From contig JAJZZU010000059.1 of assembly GCA_021797365.1 (NCBI GenBank), positions 1 through 10,734 on the forward strand: a stretch of 10,734 nucleotides of DNA, given 5' to 3'. A model generated the notes under the pieces. That model did not search any database and was not told the origin of the DNA. It worked only from the letters and a program-made list of their open reading frames with translations. Both the position numbers and the translations under genes were made by a program. This DNA is from Pseudomonadota bacterium (GTDB lineage Bacteria; Pseudomonadota; Gammaproteobacteria; Acidiferrobacterales; Acidiferrobacteraceae). Below, one piece after another: positions 5,791 to 10,734 of this stretch. How positions within the stretch are numbered: position 1 is the stretch's first letter; the number at the start of each line of letters is the position of its first letter.

Positions 5791-6878
5791 CAGAAACCGA
5801 TCCTTTCGCGTCGCAGATGTTCGGCCATTTCTCTGGCGCGGCCCTCGCCACGCAACAGATCCAGATAAACCTGCACCGGGCTCGCCAACCAGATACCGCC
5901 GACTTGCTGACGAAACAAGAGCTCCCCTGCCGACCCGGTCTCAACGACCACGAGATTCGCGCCTTCATCGACGGCGCGCGCATCCAATTCACTTATTGCG
6001 GCGTTGGCGTCAATGCCCGGCAAGAGTCGAGTACGTACCTGGGAAATACCAGACAGAAAGGGCGTGTAGCGCTGCGCCGCCGCCTCATAACTGAGCGCGT
6101 AGTCCACATGGTGCTTCTTGAATACTTCGTTCAACCGATCCATCAATACATCGGGTTTGAGCCCAGGCACGTAGTAGCGCCGCATGATGGGCGGTCGCAG
6201 GGTCGTAAGCTGCTTTACCCAAGCATCGAGCAAGCGGCCGGGCTCACGCAGACGACGTTCCTTGACGGGCCCCTGTCCGCGCGACTCGAGCCAGTCTAAC
6301 CGCTCCAGTTGACCGACCACTTCCGAAACCGTGGAGGGGGCGACCTGCGCCTGCTTCGCCACAGCGGTGACACCAAACCACTCCTGGTCGTGCGTCAGGA
6401 GTGCGTGTAATACCTGCGCGCGGCGACCCGAAAACAAGGACCGAACCGATCTTTCTCGGGCCTTCGGCGGCGGCTTGTCGATATAGATATAGGCGCCCGG
6501 AACCGGCAGAAACAGACTGCCACCGCTGTCGTAGTACCCAATTCGTTCGGCTCTCAGCAATTCTTTGGCGCCCGGCGACAGCGACTGCGCCGCGAGAAGA
6601 TATTCACTGCCTGAGGGCCGAGCCTGACTGTGAGCCTTGACCTGCCATAGCGCCTGACGGACGTCTCTTGGGTAGGCGGTCTTTTTGGCTTCAATCAACA
6701 GAATAATCGGCTTTCCCGCAACATCGAGTTCGATTTCAGCATCCACCTGGGCCGAACGCGCCCGGTTCGGCTCGATTCGGTTTAAGCGCGCCTGCACGCC
6801 GGGAAGCGCCTGGAGCAGTTCCAGAAGCCGATGGGTCAGAGCCGTTTCAGTGTCCGAGGACCATTCAAGCATGGGCAT
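5790..6878 (-). CDS. AbiEi-like antitoxin/repressor with a PD-(D/E)XK-like N-terminus, module 1
   Basis: First gene of the module 1 pair, 362 aa. Residues about 10-95 resemble a PD-(D/E)XK nuclease fold: D46, then IILLIEAKK with E63-A-K65, then QALWQ (75-79) as a Q motif. Residues about 155-225 are a MarR-like winged helix (VAKQAQVAPSTVSEVVGQLE). The C-terminus, GGIWLASPVQVYLDLLRGEG then RAREMAEHL, is typical of AbiEi-family antitoxins. In known AbiE systems the AbiEi protein is a DNA-binding autorepressor that counters AbiEii; I infer the same here. The ATG at 6878 overlaps palindrome 1, and an ATG at 6872 is an alternative; neither has a clear Shine-Dalgarno. Whether the nuclease-like domain is active is unknown. 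It could instead be a restriction-like protein with a winged helix. Confidence 0.7.
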   Translation of the reverse strand: MPMLEWSSDTETALTHRLLELLQALPGVQARLNRIEPNRARSAQVDAEIELDVAGKPIILLIEAKKTAYPRDVRQALWQVKAHSQARPSGSEYLLAAQSLSPGAKELLRAERIGYYDSGGSLFLPVPGAYIYIDKPPPKARERSVRSLFSGRRAQVLHALLTHDQEWFGVTAVAKQAQVAPSTVSEVVGQLERLDWLESRGQGPVKERRLREPGRLLDAWVKQLTTLRPPIMRRYYVPGLKPDVLMDRLNEVFKKHHVDYALSYEAAAQRYTPFLSGISQVRTRLLPGIDANAAISELDARAVDEGANLVVVETGSAGELLFRQQVGGIWLASPVQVYLDLLRGEGRAREMAEHLRRERIGF

Positions 6879-6897
6879 ATTTGCTGCGCAGCAAATA
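6878..6897. promoter_or_regulatory. Operator palindrome 1 of the module 1 AbiE operon
   Basis: TATTTGCTGCGCAGCAAATA is a perfect 20-bp palindrome covering the predicted +1 (6896) and touching the start codon of the AbiEi-like gene. With palindrome 2 it fits autorepression by the winged-helix protein it precedes. Confidence 0.72.
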
Positions 6898-6902
6898 ACA
6901 CC

Positions 6903-6931
6903 AGTCTACCGAATATTCTGGGATAGCGCAA
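6903..6931 (-). promoter_or_regulatory. Promoter of the module 1 AbiE operon
   Basis: TTGCGC (6931-6926, 4/6), 17 bp, TAGACT (6908-6903, 4/6) on the minus strand, with predicted +1 at 6896. The -35 abuts palindrome 2 and +1 falls in palindrome 1, so a bound repressor would block both polymerase entry and escape. Confidence 0.6.
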
Positions 6932-6951
6932 TGTTCGCTGCGCAGCAAATA
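6932..6951. promoter_or_regulatory. Operator palindrome 2 of the module 1 AbiE operon
   Basis: TGTTCGCTGCGCAGCAAATA shares its core GCTGCGCAGCAAATA with palindrome 1 and has two mismatched arm positions. The two centres are 54 bp apart, about five helical turns, so both sites face the same side of the DNA. Confidence 0.68.
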
Positions 6952-6986
6952 ATCGCACCTGTTTTTTAGCAGACCTCGGAAGTATG

Positions 6987-7089
6987 GTGCAGCGCTCACT
7001 TTTCCCTGTGACGAGAATGGCCCACGGTGTTACAGATGAGGACGCGATGCCCAGAGAGGTCGGCCTGTATCGGGGCAAAATGTCACAAA
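6987..7089. repeat. 103-bp repeat, copy A
   Basis: Aligns without gaps to 10339-10441, with about 78 of 103 bases identical by my count. The ends are best conserved (GTGCAGC-CTCACTTTT, TGACGAGAATGGCCC, AAAATGTCACAAA) and the middle (about 7037-7056) least, which argues against a coding function. The subterminal CACTTTT-CCC and the reverse complement of its right end, GTGACATTTTGCCCC, are loosely inverted, as in a mobile-element end. It lies just upstream of the module 1 AbiE promoter; 7090-7195 holds no gene I can recognise. Confidence 0.7.
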
Positions 7090-7195
7090 GTGAACAAACC
7101 TAACGAACTGAACCACAAGAGAAATGTGCGTGGCGCGCCGCATGGCGCCGACTATCTACACAATAGCCCGCACAATATACGCACAGTTCTTTTGC

Positions 7196-7253
7196 ATTCC
7201 GATTCCAAAGGTCAGAGGTTCGAATCCTCTAGGGCGCGCCAACCCATTGAAAT
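7196..7253 (+). repeat. Direct repeat, att copy 2 (displaced tRNA-Arg 3' half)
   Basis: This repeats the tRNA-Arg 3' half (42 identical bases to 4124-4165) and the following flank to 7253. The CCA-adjacent base differs (GCCA for ACCA). There is no 5' half upstream, so it cannot be a tRNA; it marks the far end of module 1 and the start of module 2. Confidence 0.9.
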
Positions 7254-7292
7254 GCAATCACTTTATCACAACTTCTGGCGAGCGCTCAGGTT

Positions 7293-7340
7293 GGGCTAGC
7301 GCGTGCACCCATGCGTGCCCATAAAGTGCGCGACACACAA
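7293..7340 (+). repeat. Flank repeat, copy 2
   Basis: Diverged partner of 4220-4268 (about two thirds identical), about 55 bp past att copy 2. With the exact AGCGCTCAGG at 7281-7290, shared with 4031-4040, it shows that related elements integrated at this tRNA more than once. No gene is seen in 7254-7427. Confidence 0.5.
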
Positions 7341-7427
7341 AACGGTCTGGATCGTGCGCCCGCGCTTGAGCGTTAGCCAAGGTGTGCCTGATCGCAACGA
7401 ATCCTCGCGGGCGGACATGGGAGGCCG

Positions 7428-7685
7428 CTATCGCCCTGACCCCGCCGCCATCTCTTCCCGGAGAATCCGACGCAGGGTCGCAGCCGTCAAGGGCTTGTCG
7501 TCTTTGGCAAGCGAGGCCTTCAAGGCCTCATTCATAAGAGTCTGGTATTCGCTTCCCACCTGCTCCGCACGCGCCCGAAACGCGGCCAATATGTCGTCGT
7601 CGATATAGATGGTGATGCGCGTCTTCCCCTTCGTGGGCATGATCGCGCCACGCTTCCCTTTCGAAAAATCGTATTCATCCCTCAT
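7428..7685 (-). CDS. brnA: BrnA-family antitoxin, orphan
   Basis: An 85-aa antitoxin of the BrnT/BrnA type II system, in which BrnA (ribbon-helix-helix-like) neutralises the RelE-like ribonuclease BrnT and represses the operon. MRDEYDFSKGKRGAIMPTKG is the BrnA N-terminal signature, followed by KTRITIYIDDDILAAFRARA and GSEYQTLMNEALKASL. The ATG (7685) has GAGGTG (minus strand, 7698-7693) 7 nt upstream, inside the brnT tail, and overlaps the brnT stop as in intact operons. The toxin is missing apart from 22 codons. It lies downstream of the decayed traI and the module 2 AbiE pair on the same strand, the probable source of its transcript. Length is near the family norm. Confidence 0.9.
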   Translation of the reverse strand: MRDEYDFSKGKRGAIMPTKGKTRITIYIDDDILAAFRARAEQVGSEYQTLMNEALKASLAKDDKPLTAATLRRILREEMAAGSGR

Positions 7686-7743
7686 AGTCTTTCACCTCAT
7701 AACGTGTTGCGCGGCGCGCCGATATCAACCTTATCTCGTCGCC
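7675..7743 (-). pseudogene. brnT: 3' remnant of brnT toxin gene
   Basis: Codons back from the TGA at 7677-7675 read GDEIRLISARRATRYEVKDY then EG, the C-terminal signature of BrnT (IRIISARxATxxERxxYE). Before 7743 the sequence switches to traI, so the toxin has lost all but its last 22 codons. The tail overlaps brnA by 11 bp and supplies its ribosome binding site. Confidence 0.87.
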
Positions 7744-8313
7744 GCGCTGGCCGCGCCGTGCAGCCGGTACTCGCCGGCCCTTACGGTAGCGGAAGCGGTA
7801 CGGCCGCCGCAGCGGGCCGTGCCAGGGGTGCCAGGTCGCGCCGTCCGCGTACTCGACGTGCAGATCGACGGTGATCTTGCTGATGTCGTGCAGCAGCGCG
7901 GCGTAGGTCGTACCCGCAGTCCAGGCTTCGGCCTGGGCCGCCTGCGCTTCCGGCGTGGCGCCGGCGGGCAGCAGGTGCGACTGCCGCAGCTTGAGCGCGT
8001 TGGCGGACGATTTCCAGGCCGTGGTCTAGCATGCCACCGGGATAGACGTGGCGAAGGCTTTCAGACGCGGGGAATAGCTGGACCAGCTCGGCATAGCGTT
8101 CCAGCGGCGCGAGGTACAGCGATGCGAATTGCTGGCACCACAACGAGGTGCGCTGCCAGATGTGCTCCAGCGGCTTTTGTCGGCGCGGCGTCGCCAGCAG
8201 CGATGCGGCTAGCTCGGGCCGCATCAGCCCTTTGTGGGGTTCGGGGGTGGTGGTGCCGGCGCCGCCGTGGCGGCGGGCGGCATCCTTTTGCGTTGGAGCA
8301 GGGACAGAAACAT
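7744..8313 (-). pseudogene. traI: Decayed MobH-type relaxase gene (traI, TraI_2 domain)
   Basis: N-terminal part of the MobH relaxase of integrative conjugative elements. From ATG 8313 it reads MFLSLLQRKRMPP, then after a -1 shift near 8228 KGLMRPELAASLLATPRRQK, ...YLAPLERYAELVQLFPASES and YPGGMLDHGLEIV. After a +1 shift near 8002-8008 it continues ALKLRQSHLLP, YAALLHDISKITVDLHVEYA and HPWHGPLRRPYRFRYR. After another +1 shift near 7777-7782 it reads GEYRLHGAASA. The HD pair of the relaxase (LLHD) is still visible in its shifted frame. It ends at the junction with the brnT tail; the rest of the gene is missing. The open frame of 7781-8599 is an accident of these shifts, not a real gene. Confidence 0.85.
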
Positions 8314-8347
8314 GACGGATCCCGGGAGATGGGGGCCGATCGGGGGA

Positions 8348-8434
8348 GCCTTTTGCCTTTTCAGCCGGGCCTTTCTCCTTGGCCCCATTCCCTTGCCCCT
8401 TCCCAGCCCTTTGGCCTTTGGAAAGCCTTTGGAT
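8348..8434. repeat. Degenerate heptanucleotide repeat, pyrimidine-rich
   Basis: The plus strand reads in near 7-bp units: GCCTTTT, GCCTTTT, CAGCCGG, GCCTTTC, TCCTTGG, CCCCATT, CCCTTGC, CCCTTCC, then CCCTTTG, GCCTTTG and, after GAAA, GCCTTTG. It fills the gap between abiEii and the traI remnant. It is strongly strand-asymmetric (purines on the minus strand). Confidence 0.5.
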
Positions 8435-8469
8435 ATAGGGCCGGGCGGTCGCGGGCGCCACGATCCATG

Positions 8470-9390
8470 CTATGCCTGGCCCAGGCCCACATCGAGCGCC
8501 GCAGCCTGTGCAGCGAAATCGTCGGGGCGCCGCTTGCGGAACGCCTCCAGGTTGGCGAGCTTCCAGCGCAGTGCGGGGAGTTCGGCCGCGTGTGGGCATT
8601 GCACCAGCGACCAGTCCGGCTGGGCGCGCACCAGGCCACTCAGGAAGCGCCTGTGGTTAGCGCTCAGCCGCTGGGGCATCTCCTGACGCATCCGGGCACG
8701 GGCGGCCAGCAGTGTCTTTAGCGCGCAGTCCACTGCGGTCATGCCCACGAAAGCGCGCTCGTACTCCGCAGCGATGTCCTTGTCGTTGCCGAACAGCACT
8801 TCGTGCGGCGGCCGGTTGTGCCCGGCTAGGTAGATGACGAAGCACTCGACCATACCGTCGCTCAGGCCGCCCGACTCGTAGAGCTGCCACACATCGAACA
8901 GATCGCGCGGATTCTGGCGATCCAGGGCGGCTACGAGTTTGCCGGCGTATAGCTCATCGCGCGCAAGGATCGGGGCGTCGAACTCCACACCGAACTGGTC
9001 ACTGGTCTTCGCGCTCAGCGGCGTGCGCTCCACCGGCAGCACTGTTCCGCGGAAGACGACGTTCACCTCGATCTTGACCTGGCTGATGTCGTTTTCGACG
9101 ATCAACTTGGTATCGCCGAGATCCTTGGCACGCACCAGGCGGGTCTGCATGCCCAGCGGCTCGACGCGCTGCGCGATGGCGGCCAGCTCGCCGTTGATCG
9201 CCTTCAGCGCTTCGTCGCGCCCGATCTGCCAGGGCCGGTATACGACGTCGATGTCCACGGACAATCGCGGCATGTCCTGCACGAACAGGTTGATCGCCGT
9301 GCCGCCCTTCATCGCAAAGATGTCGTTGGCGAAGACTTTGGGCGTGACGGCCAGCAGCAGGCGGACGGTATCGGCGTAGTTCTTATCCAT
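8470..9390 (-). CDS. abiEii: AbiEii-family nucleotidyltransferase toxin, module 2
   Basis: Toxin of a type IV toxin-antitoxin and abortive-infection pair; AbiEii proteins are nucleotidyltransferases whose activity stops growth unless countered by AbiEi. The 306-aa product carries the canonical motifs: KGGTAINLF (28-36), RLSVDID (42-48) with D46/D48 as metal ligands, KIEVN (106-110), and KLVAALDRQNPRDLFDVWQL (151-170) with K151 and R162-D163-xx-D166. The frame is intact. Its ATG at 9390 lies 8 bp inside the end of abiEi, so the two are translationally coupled; no Shine-Dalgarno is evident. It is a closer match to textbook AbiEii than its module 1 counterpart, with which it shares no obvious similarity outside the motifs. 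Confidence 0.9.
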   Translation of the reverse strand: MDKNYADTVRLLLAVTPKVFANDIFAMKGGTAINLFVQDMPRLSVDIDVVYRPWQIGRDEALKAINGELAAIAQRVEPLGMQTRLVRAKDLGDTKLIVENDISQVKIEVNVVFRGTVLPVERTPLSAKTSDQFGVEFDAPILARDELYAGKLVAALDRQNPRDLFDVWQLYESGGLSDGMVECFVIYLAGHNRPPHEVLFGNDKDIAAEYERAFVGMTAVDCALKTLLAARARMRQEMPQRLSANHRRFLSGLVRAQPDWSLVQCPHAAELPALRWKLANLEAFRKRRPDDFAAQAAALDVGLGQA

Positions 9391-10138
9391 GGGGATTCAG
9401 GCTCAGCAAGGTGCCGTCGGCCAGCCGACTCATCCAGCGCTTGTCGCTGCCGGTGCGCAGTGGATGCCGCGCCAGCAGATCATCGACGTCGACCACCTGC
9501 GTCTCGCGTGCCCAGGTGAGGAACAGGCGAACGGTCTTCACGCTGGTGCAGCACGAAAGCAGTTGCCCGAGCAGTTCCTTCCTCGGTGAGCGCAGGCCAT
9601 CAAAGAGGTTGCGGGTCTCTTCCAGGCTCTGCTTCGTCCCCGCCTCGTAGAGCAGCTCCAGCACGGCCCGTTCGGATGCTGCGACCTGCAACCCGTCAGG
9701 CAGACCGGGCGGCGTGGTCAGGGTCTTGTCGGCCAGTGCGGCATCGGGCCAGTCGAACAAGTGCGCATGGACGTAGCGCGCCGGAAAGCGCGAAGTGAAC
9801 CAGGCCGGCAGCTCGTAGCGGCTGTTCCCCCAAAGGACCAGCGTGTCGCGGCCCAGATTGTGGCGCACGCCCTGCAGACCCAGCGCACTCTTGCCGCCGA
9901 CGTGCAGGCCGGGCACGCGCTGCTGCAGGAACTTCAGTGCCCCATAGACCCCGAACTCGTCGTTGGGGAAGGCATAGACGCCCTGGGCCAGGCGCACGAG
10001 CCAGCCGCCCTCGGCATAACGCGCGGCGAGCTTGGGCGACACCCCTAGCGGCGCCAGGGTGGGCAGGTCGAACGGCGCACCACGTGGCAGCGTGGTCTGC
10101 AGCCGCTTGATTACTTTATGCCGTGAATTTCCATCCAT
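9383..10138 (-). CDS. abiEi: AbiEi-family antitoxin, module 2
   Basis: Antitoxin and transcriptional autorepressor of the module 2 pair. From the ATG at 10138 the product is 251 aa, beginning MDGNSRHKVIKRLQTTLPRG. An N-terminal winged helix (about 8-60: FDLPTLAPLGVSPKLAARYA, WLVRLAQGVYAFP) leads into an AbiEi-type C-terminal domain (VGGKSALGLQGVRHNLG, ASERAVLELLYE). The frame stays open upstream to 10252 but that stretch is not family-like and lies above the predicted promoter, so I use 10138. An extended -10 box places +1 on this A, again suggesting a leaderless start. It has no PD-(D/E)XK-like region, unlike its module 1 counterpart. Confidence 0.88.
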   Translation of the reverse strand: MDGNSRHKVIKRLQTTLPRGAPFDLPTLAPLGVSPKLAARYAEGGWLVRLAQGVYAFPNDEFGVYGALKFLQQRVPGLHVGGKSALGLQGVRHNLGRDTLVLWGNSRYELPAWFTSRFPARYVHAHLFDWPDAALADKTLTTPPGLPDGLQVAASERAVLELLYEAGTKQSLEETRNLFDGLRSPRKELLGQLLSCCTSVKTVRLFLTWARETQVVDVDDLLARHPLRTGSDKRWMSRLADGTLLSLNPHG

Positions 10139-10144
10139 CGTAGA

Positions 10145-10153
10145 AAAATAGCA
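10145..10153 (-). promoter_or_regulatory. Extended -10 promoter of the module 2 AbiE operon
   Basis: TGCTATTTT on the minus strand joins a TG-n extension to TATTTT (10150-10145, 4/6). Predicted +1 is 10138, the A of the abiEi ATG. TTGATT (10167-10162) is only 11 bp away, too close for a standard -35. Confidence 0.4.
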
Positions 10154-10186
10154 CAGAATCCAATCAAGCGCTTCCAGCCGACAGGA

Positions 10187-10198
10187 TTCAGCGCTGAA
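10187..10198. promoter_or_regulatory. Possible operator palindrome upstream of abiEi
   Basis: TTCAGCGCTGAA is a perfect 12-bp palindrome. Nearby are GAATCC (10156-10161)/GGATTC (10184-10189) and GGGCGC (10220-10225)/GCGCCC (10237-10242) inverted repeats. AbiEi proteins bind inverted repeats at their own promoters, but which of these is used cannot be told from sequence. Otherwise 10139-10338 holds no gene I can support. Confidence 0.35.
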
Positions 10199-10338
10199 AT
10201 TCGCCTCATCAGGTATTTTGGGCGCAATTTCTAATCGCGCCCGACACCGCAAGATGGGCGATTTAGAGGGTTCCGGTTGGTGCTCGAGCGACCCTGTGAT
10301 CCGCCCCGCTGCGGGTTACGTCGCACGCTTCGATTTTC

Positions 10339-10441
10339 GTGCAGCACTCACTTTTGCCCATGACGAGAATGGCCCGGGTTGTTACAAGGTCGGGCACGGC
10401 GCCAGGAAAGATTGGCTTGCTTCGGGGTAAAATGTCACAAA
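10339..10441. repeat. 103-bp repeat, copy B
   Basis: Gap-free partner of 6987-7089, same length and orientation, best conserved at both ends. Like copy A it lies upstream of an AbiE operon, and it is separated from the IS66 end by 14 bp. Confidence 0.7.
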
Positions 10442-10455
10442 TCGGATGAAGTTAC

Positions 10456-10734
10456 GTAAGCGCTTCAGCAACTACACCCTGCCCCTGATCCCCTAAACCG
10501 CTTACGCTTCGATCCATCGCATGGATGGAGGTGAGGTGATGGCGAAGATCCGTAGTCATGAGGCCTGGCAAGCGCTCTTTGCCGAGTACGAGGCAGGCCA
10601 GGAGAGCGCGCACGACTTCTGTGTCCGGCACGGCCTGCGGCTTCAGTACTTCTATCGGCGCAGCCTGGAGCTCCGCGGGCATTCGGCGAGCCGCCGGGGC
10701 CGAGGGGGTCAACCTGCCGCGCCTCCCGCGGCCT
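10456..10734 (+). mobile_element. IS66-family insertion sequence, left end
   Basis: Starts with GTAAGCG (10456-10462), the typical IS66 terminal sequence, with an inverted copy CGCTTAC at 10499-10505, followed by tnpA. IS66 elements make 8-bp target duplications, which would predict GAAGTTAC (10448-10455) beyond the far end outside the window. Confidence 0.75.
10539..10733 (+). CDS. tnpA: IS66-family accessory protein TnpA, N-terminal part
   Basis: First gene of an IS66-type element (tnpA-tnpB-tnpC), cut off by the window end after 65 codons. MAKIRSHEAWQALFAEYEAG then ESAHDFCVRHGLRLQYFYRR matches the TnpA N-terminal helix-turn-helix pattern (W...W..SG.S...FCR.HGL....F..W/R). GGAGG (10527-10531) lies 7 nt before the ATG; an in-frame ATG at 10521 lies above that site. 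TnpA is needed for IS66 transposition, but its exact role is not settled. Confidence 0.8.
   Translation, partial: MAKIRSHEAWQALFAEYEAGQESAHDFCVRHGLRLQYFYRRSLELRGHSASRRGRGGQPAAPPAA

Larger units (their letters stand above)
4124..10455. mobile_element. Genomic island at tRNA-Arg built of two parallel toxin-antitoxin modules
   Basis: Two units in tandem, each with the same order from the tRNA end: att repeat, related 48-bp flank, orphan type II antitoxin, 3' tail of its toxin, intact AbiE-like pair, 103-bp repeat. Unit 1 spans 4124-7089 and unit 2 spans 7196-10441. Unit 2 also holds a broken MobH relaxase, a trace of an integrative conjugative element. All coding genes are on the minus strand. 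No integrase or complete transfer gene is present, so the island looks immobile or dependent on help in trans. The outer boundary is obscured by the IS66 element at 10456. Confidence 0.6.

Noticed and set aside
7196..7240. A second tRNA gene at the 3' repeat
   Set aside because: It has no acceptor 5' strand, D arm or full anticodon stem; only the 3' half is present.
1633..7720. Five copies of the palindrome GGCGCGCC (1633, 4783, 7132, 7233, 7713)
   Set aside because: Some lie near junctions, but one is in the core region and one in coding sequence. In GC-rich DNA an excess of a few copies is not convincing.
7781..8599. A 272-codon minus-strand open frame as an intact gene
   Set aside because: Only its middle is traI; both ends are out of frame or noncoding, and it overlaps abiEii. 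It is produced by frameshifts in a pseudogene.
7609..8721. A 370-codon open frame on the plus strand
   Set aside because: It lies antisense to brnA, the traI relic and the abiEii 3' end, whose products are clearly recognisable. Its translation is low-complexity and matches no family.
1..10734. CRISPR array
   Set aside because: No regularly spaced short repeats with unique spacers were found; the only repeats are the att, flank, 103-bp, palindrome and heptad ones described.

Overview
The window looks like the chromosome of a GC-rich, probably acidophilic or chemolithotrophic, sulfur-oxidising gammaproteobacterium (an Acidiferrobacter/Acidihalobacter/Acidithiobacillus type). This rests on a fused DoxD-DoxA thiosulfate:quinone oxidoreductase together with UbiK, a TorF-type outer-membrane protein, a cyclopropane fatty acid synthase and MetE. 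The assignment is inference from gene content; no rRNA or other marker is present.

Region 1 (1-3910) is ordinary core chromosome. It holds the 5' end of metE on the minus strand, cfa on the plus strand, doxDA on the plus strand, a torF-type porin on the minus strand convergent with doxDA, and ubiK on the plus strand divergent from torF. The torF/ubiK gap carries two divergent sigma70-like promoters. Each -10 box places the predicted +1 exactly on the first base of the start codon, so both messages may be leaderless.

Region 2 (3989-10455) is a genomic island anchored at a tRNA-Arg(CCG) gene. A broken 5' half of the tRNA (3989-4027) precedes an intact copy (4093-4169). The 3' half of the tRNA plus some flank recurs as a direct repeat at 7196-7253, which is the signature of integration at a tRNA 3' end. 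From each tRNA 3' end the island shows the same layout twice: att repeat, related flank, orphan antitoxin, the last 22-29 codons of its toxin, a complete AbiE-like type IV toxin-antitoxin pair, then a copy of a 103-bp repeat. Module 1 has a HigA-like (HI1420-type) antitoxin with a higB tail and an AbiE pair whose repressor carries a PD-(D/E)XK-like N-terminus. Module 2 has BrnA with a brnT tail, a decayed MobH relaxase (traI) fragment, and a more canonical AbiE pair. All coding genes of the island run on the minus strand toward the tRNA, so each orphan antitoxin lies downstream of, and could be co-transcribed with, the AbiE pair beside it. No integrase is present.

Region 3 (10456-10734) is the left end and first gene (tnpA, cut by the window edge) of an IS66-family element that abuts the second 103-bp repeat.

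The strongest candidate for something undescribed is the duplicated module in which AbiE-type operons have replaced the promoter and toxin of unrelated type II systems while keeping the antitoxin and its ribosome binding site. The second is the nuclease-like AbiEi fusion, controlled by two palindromes that bracket its promoter.
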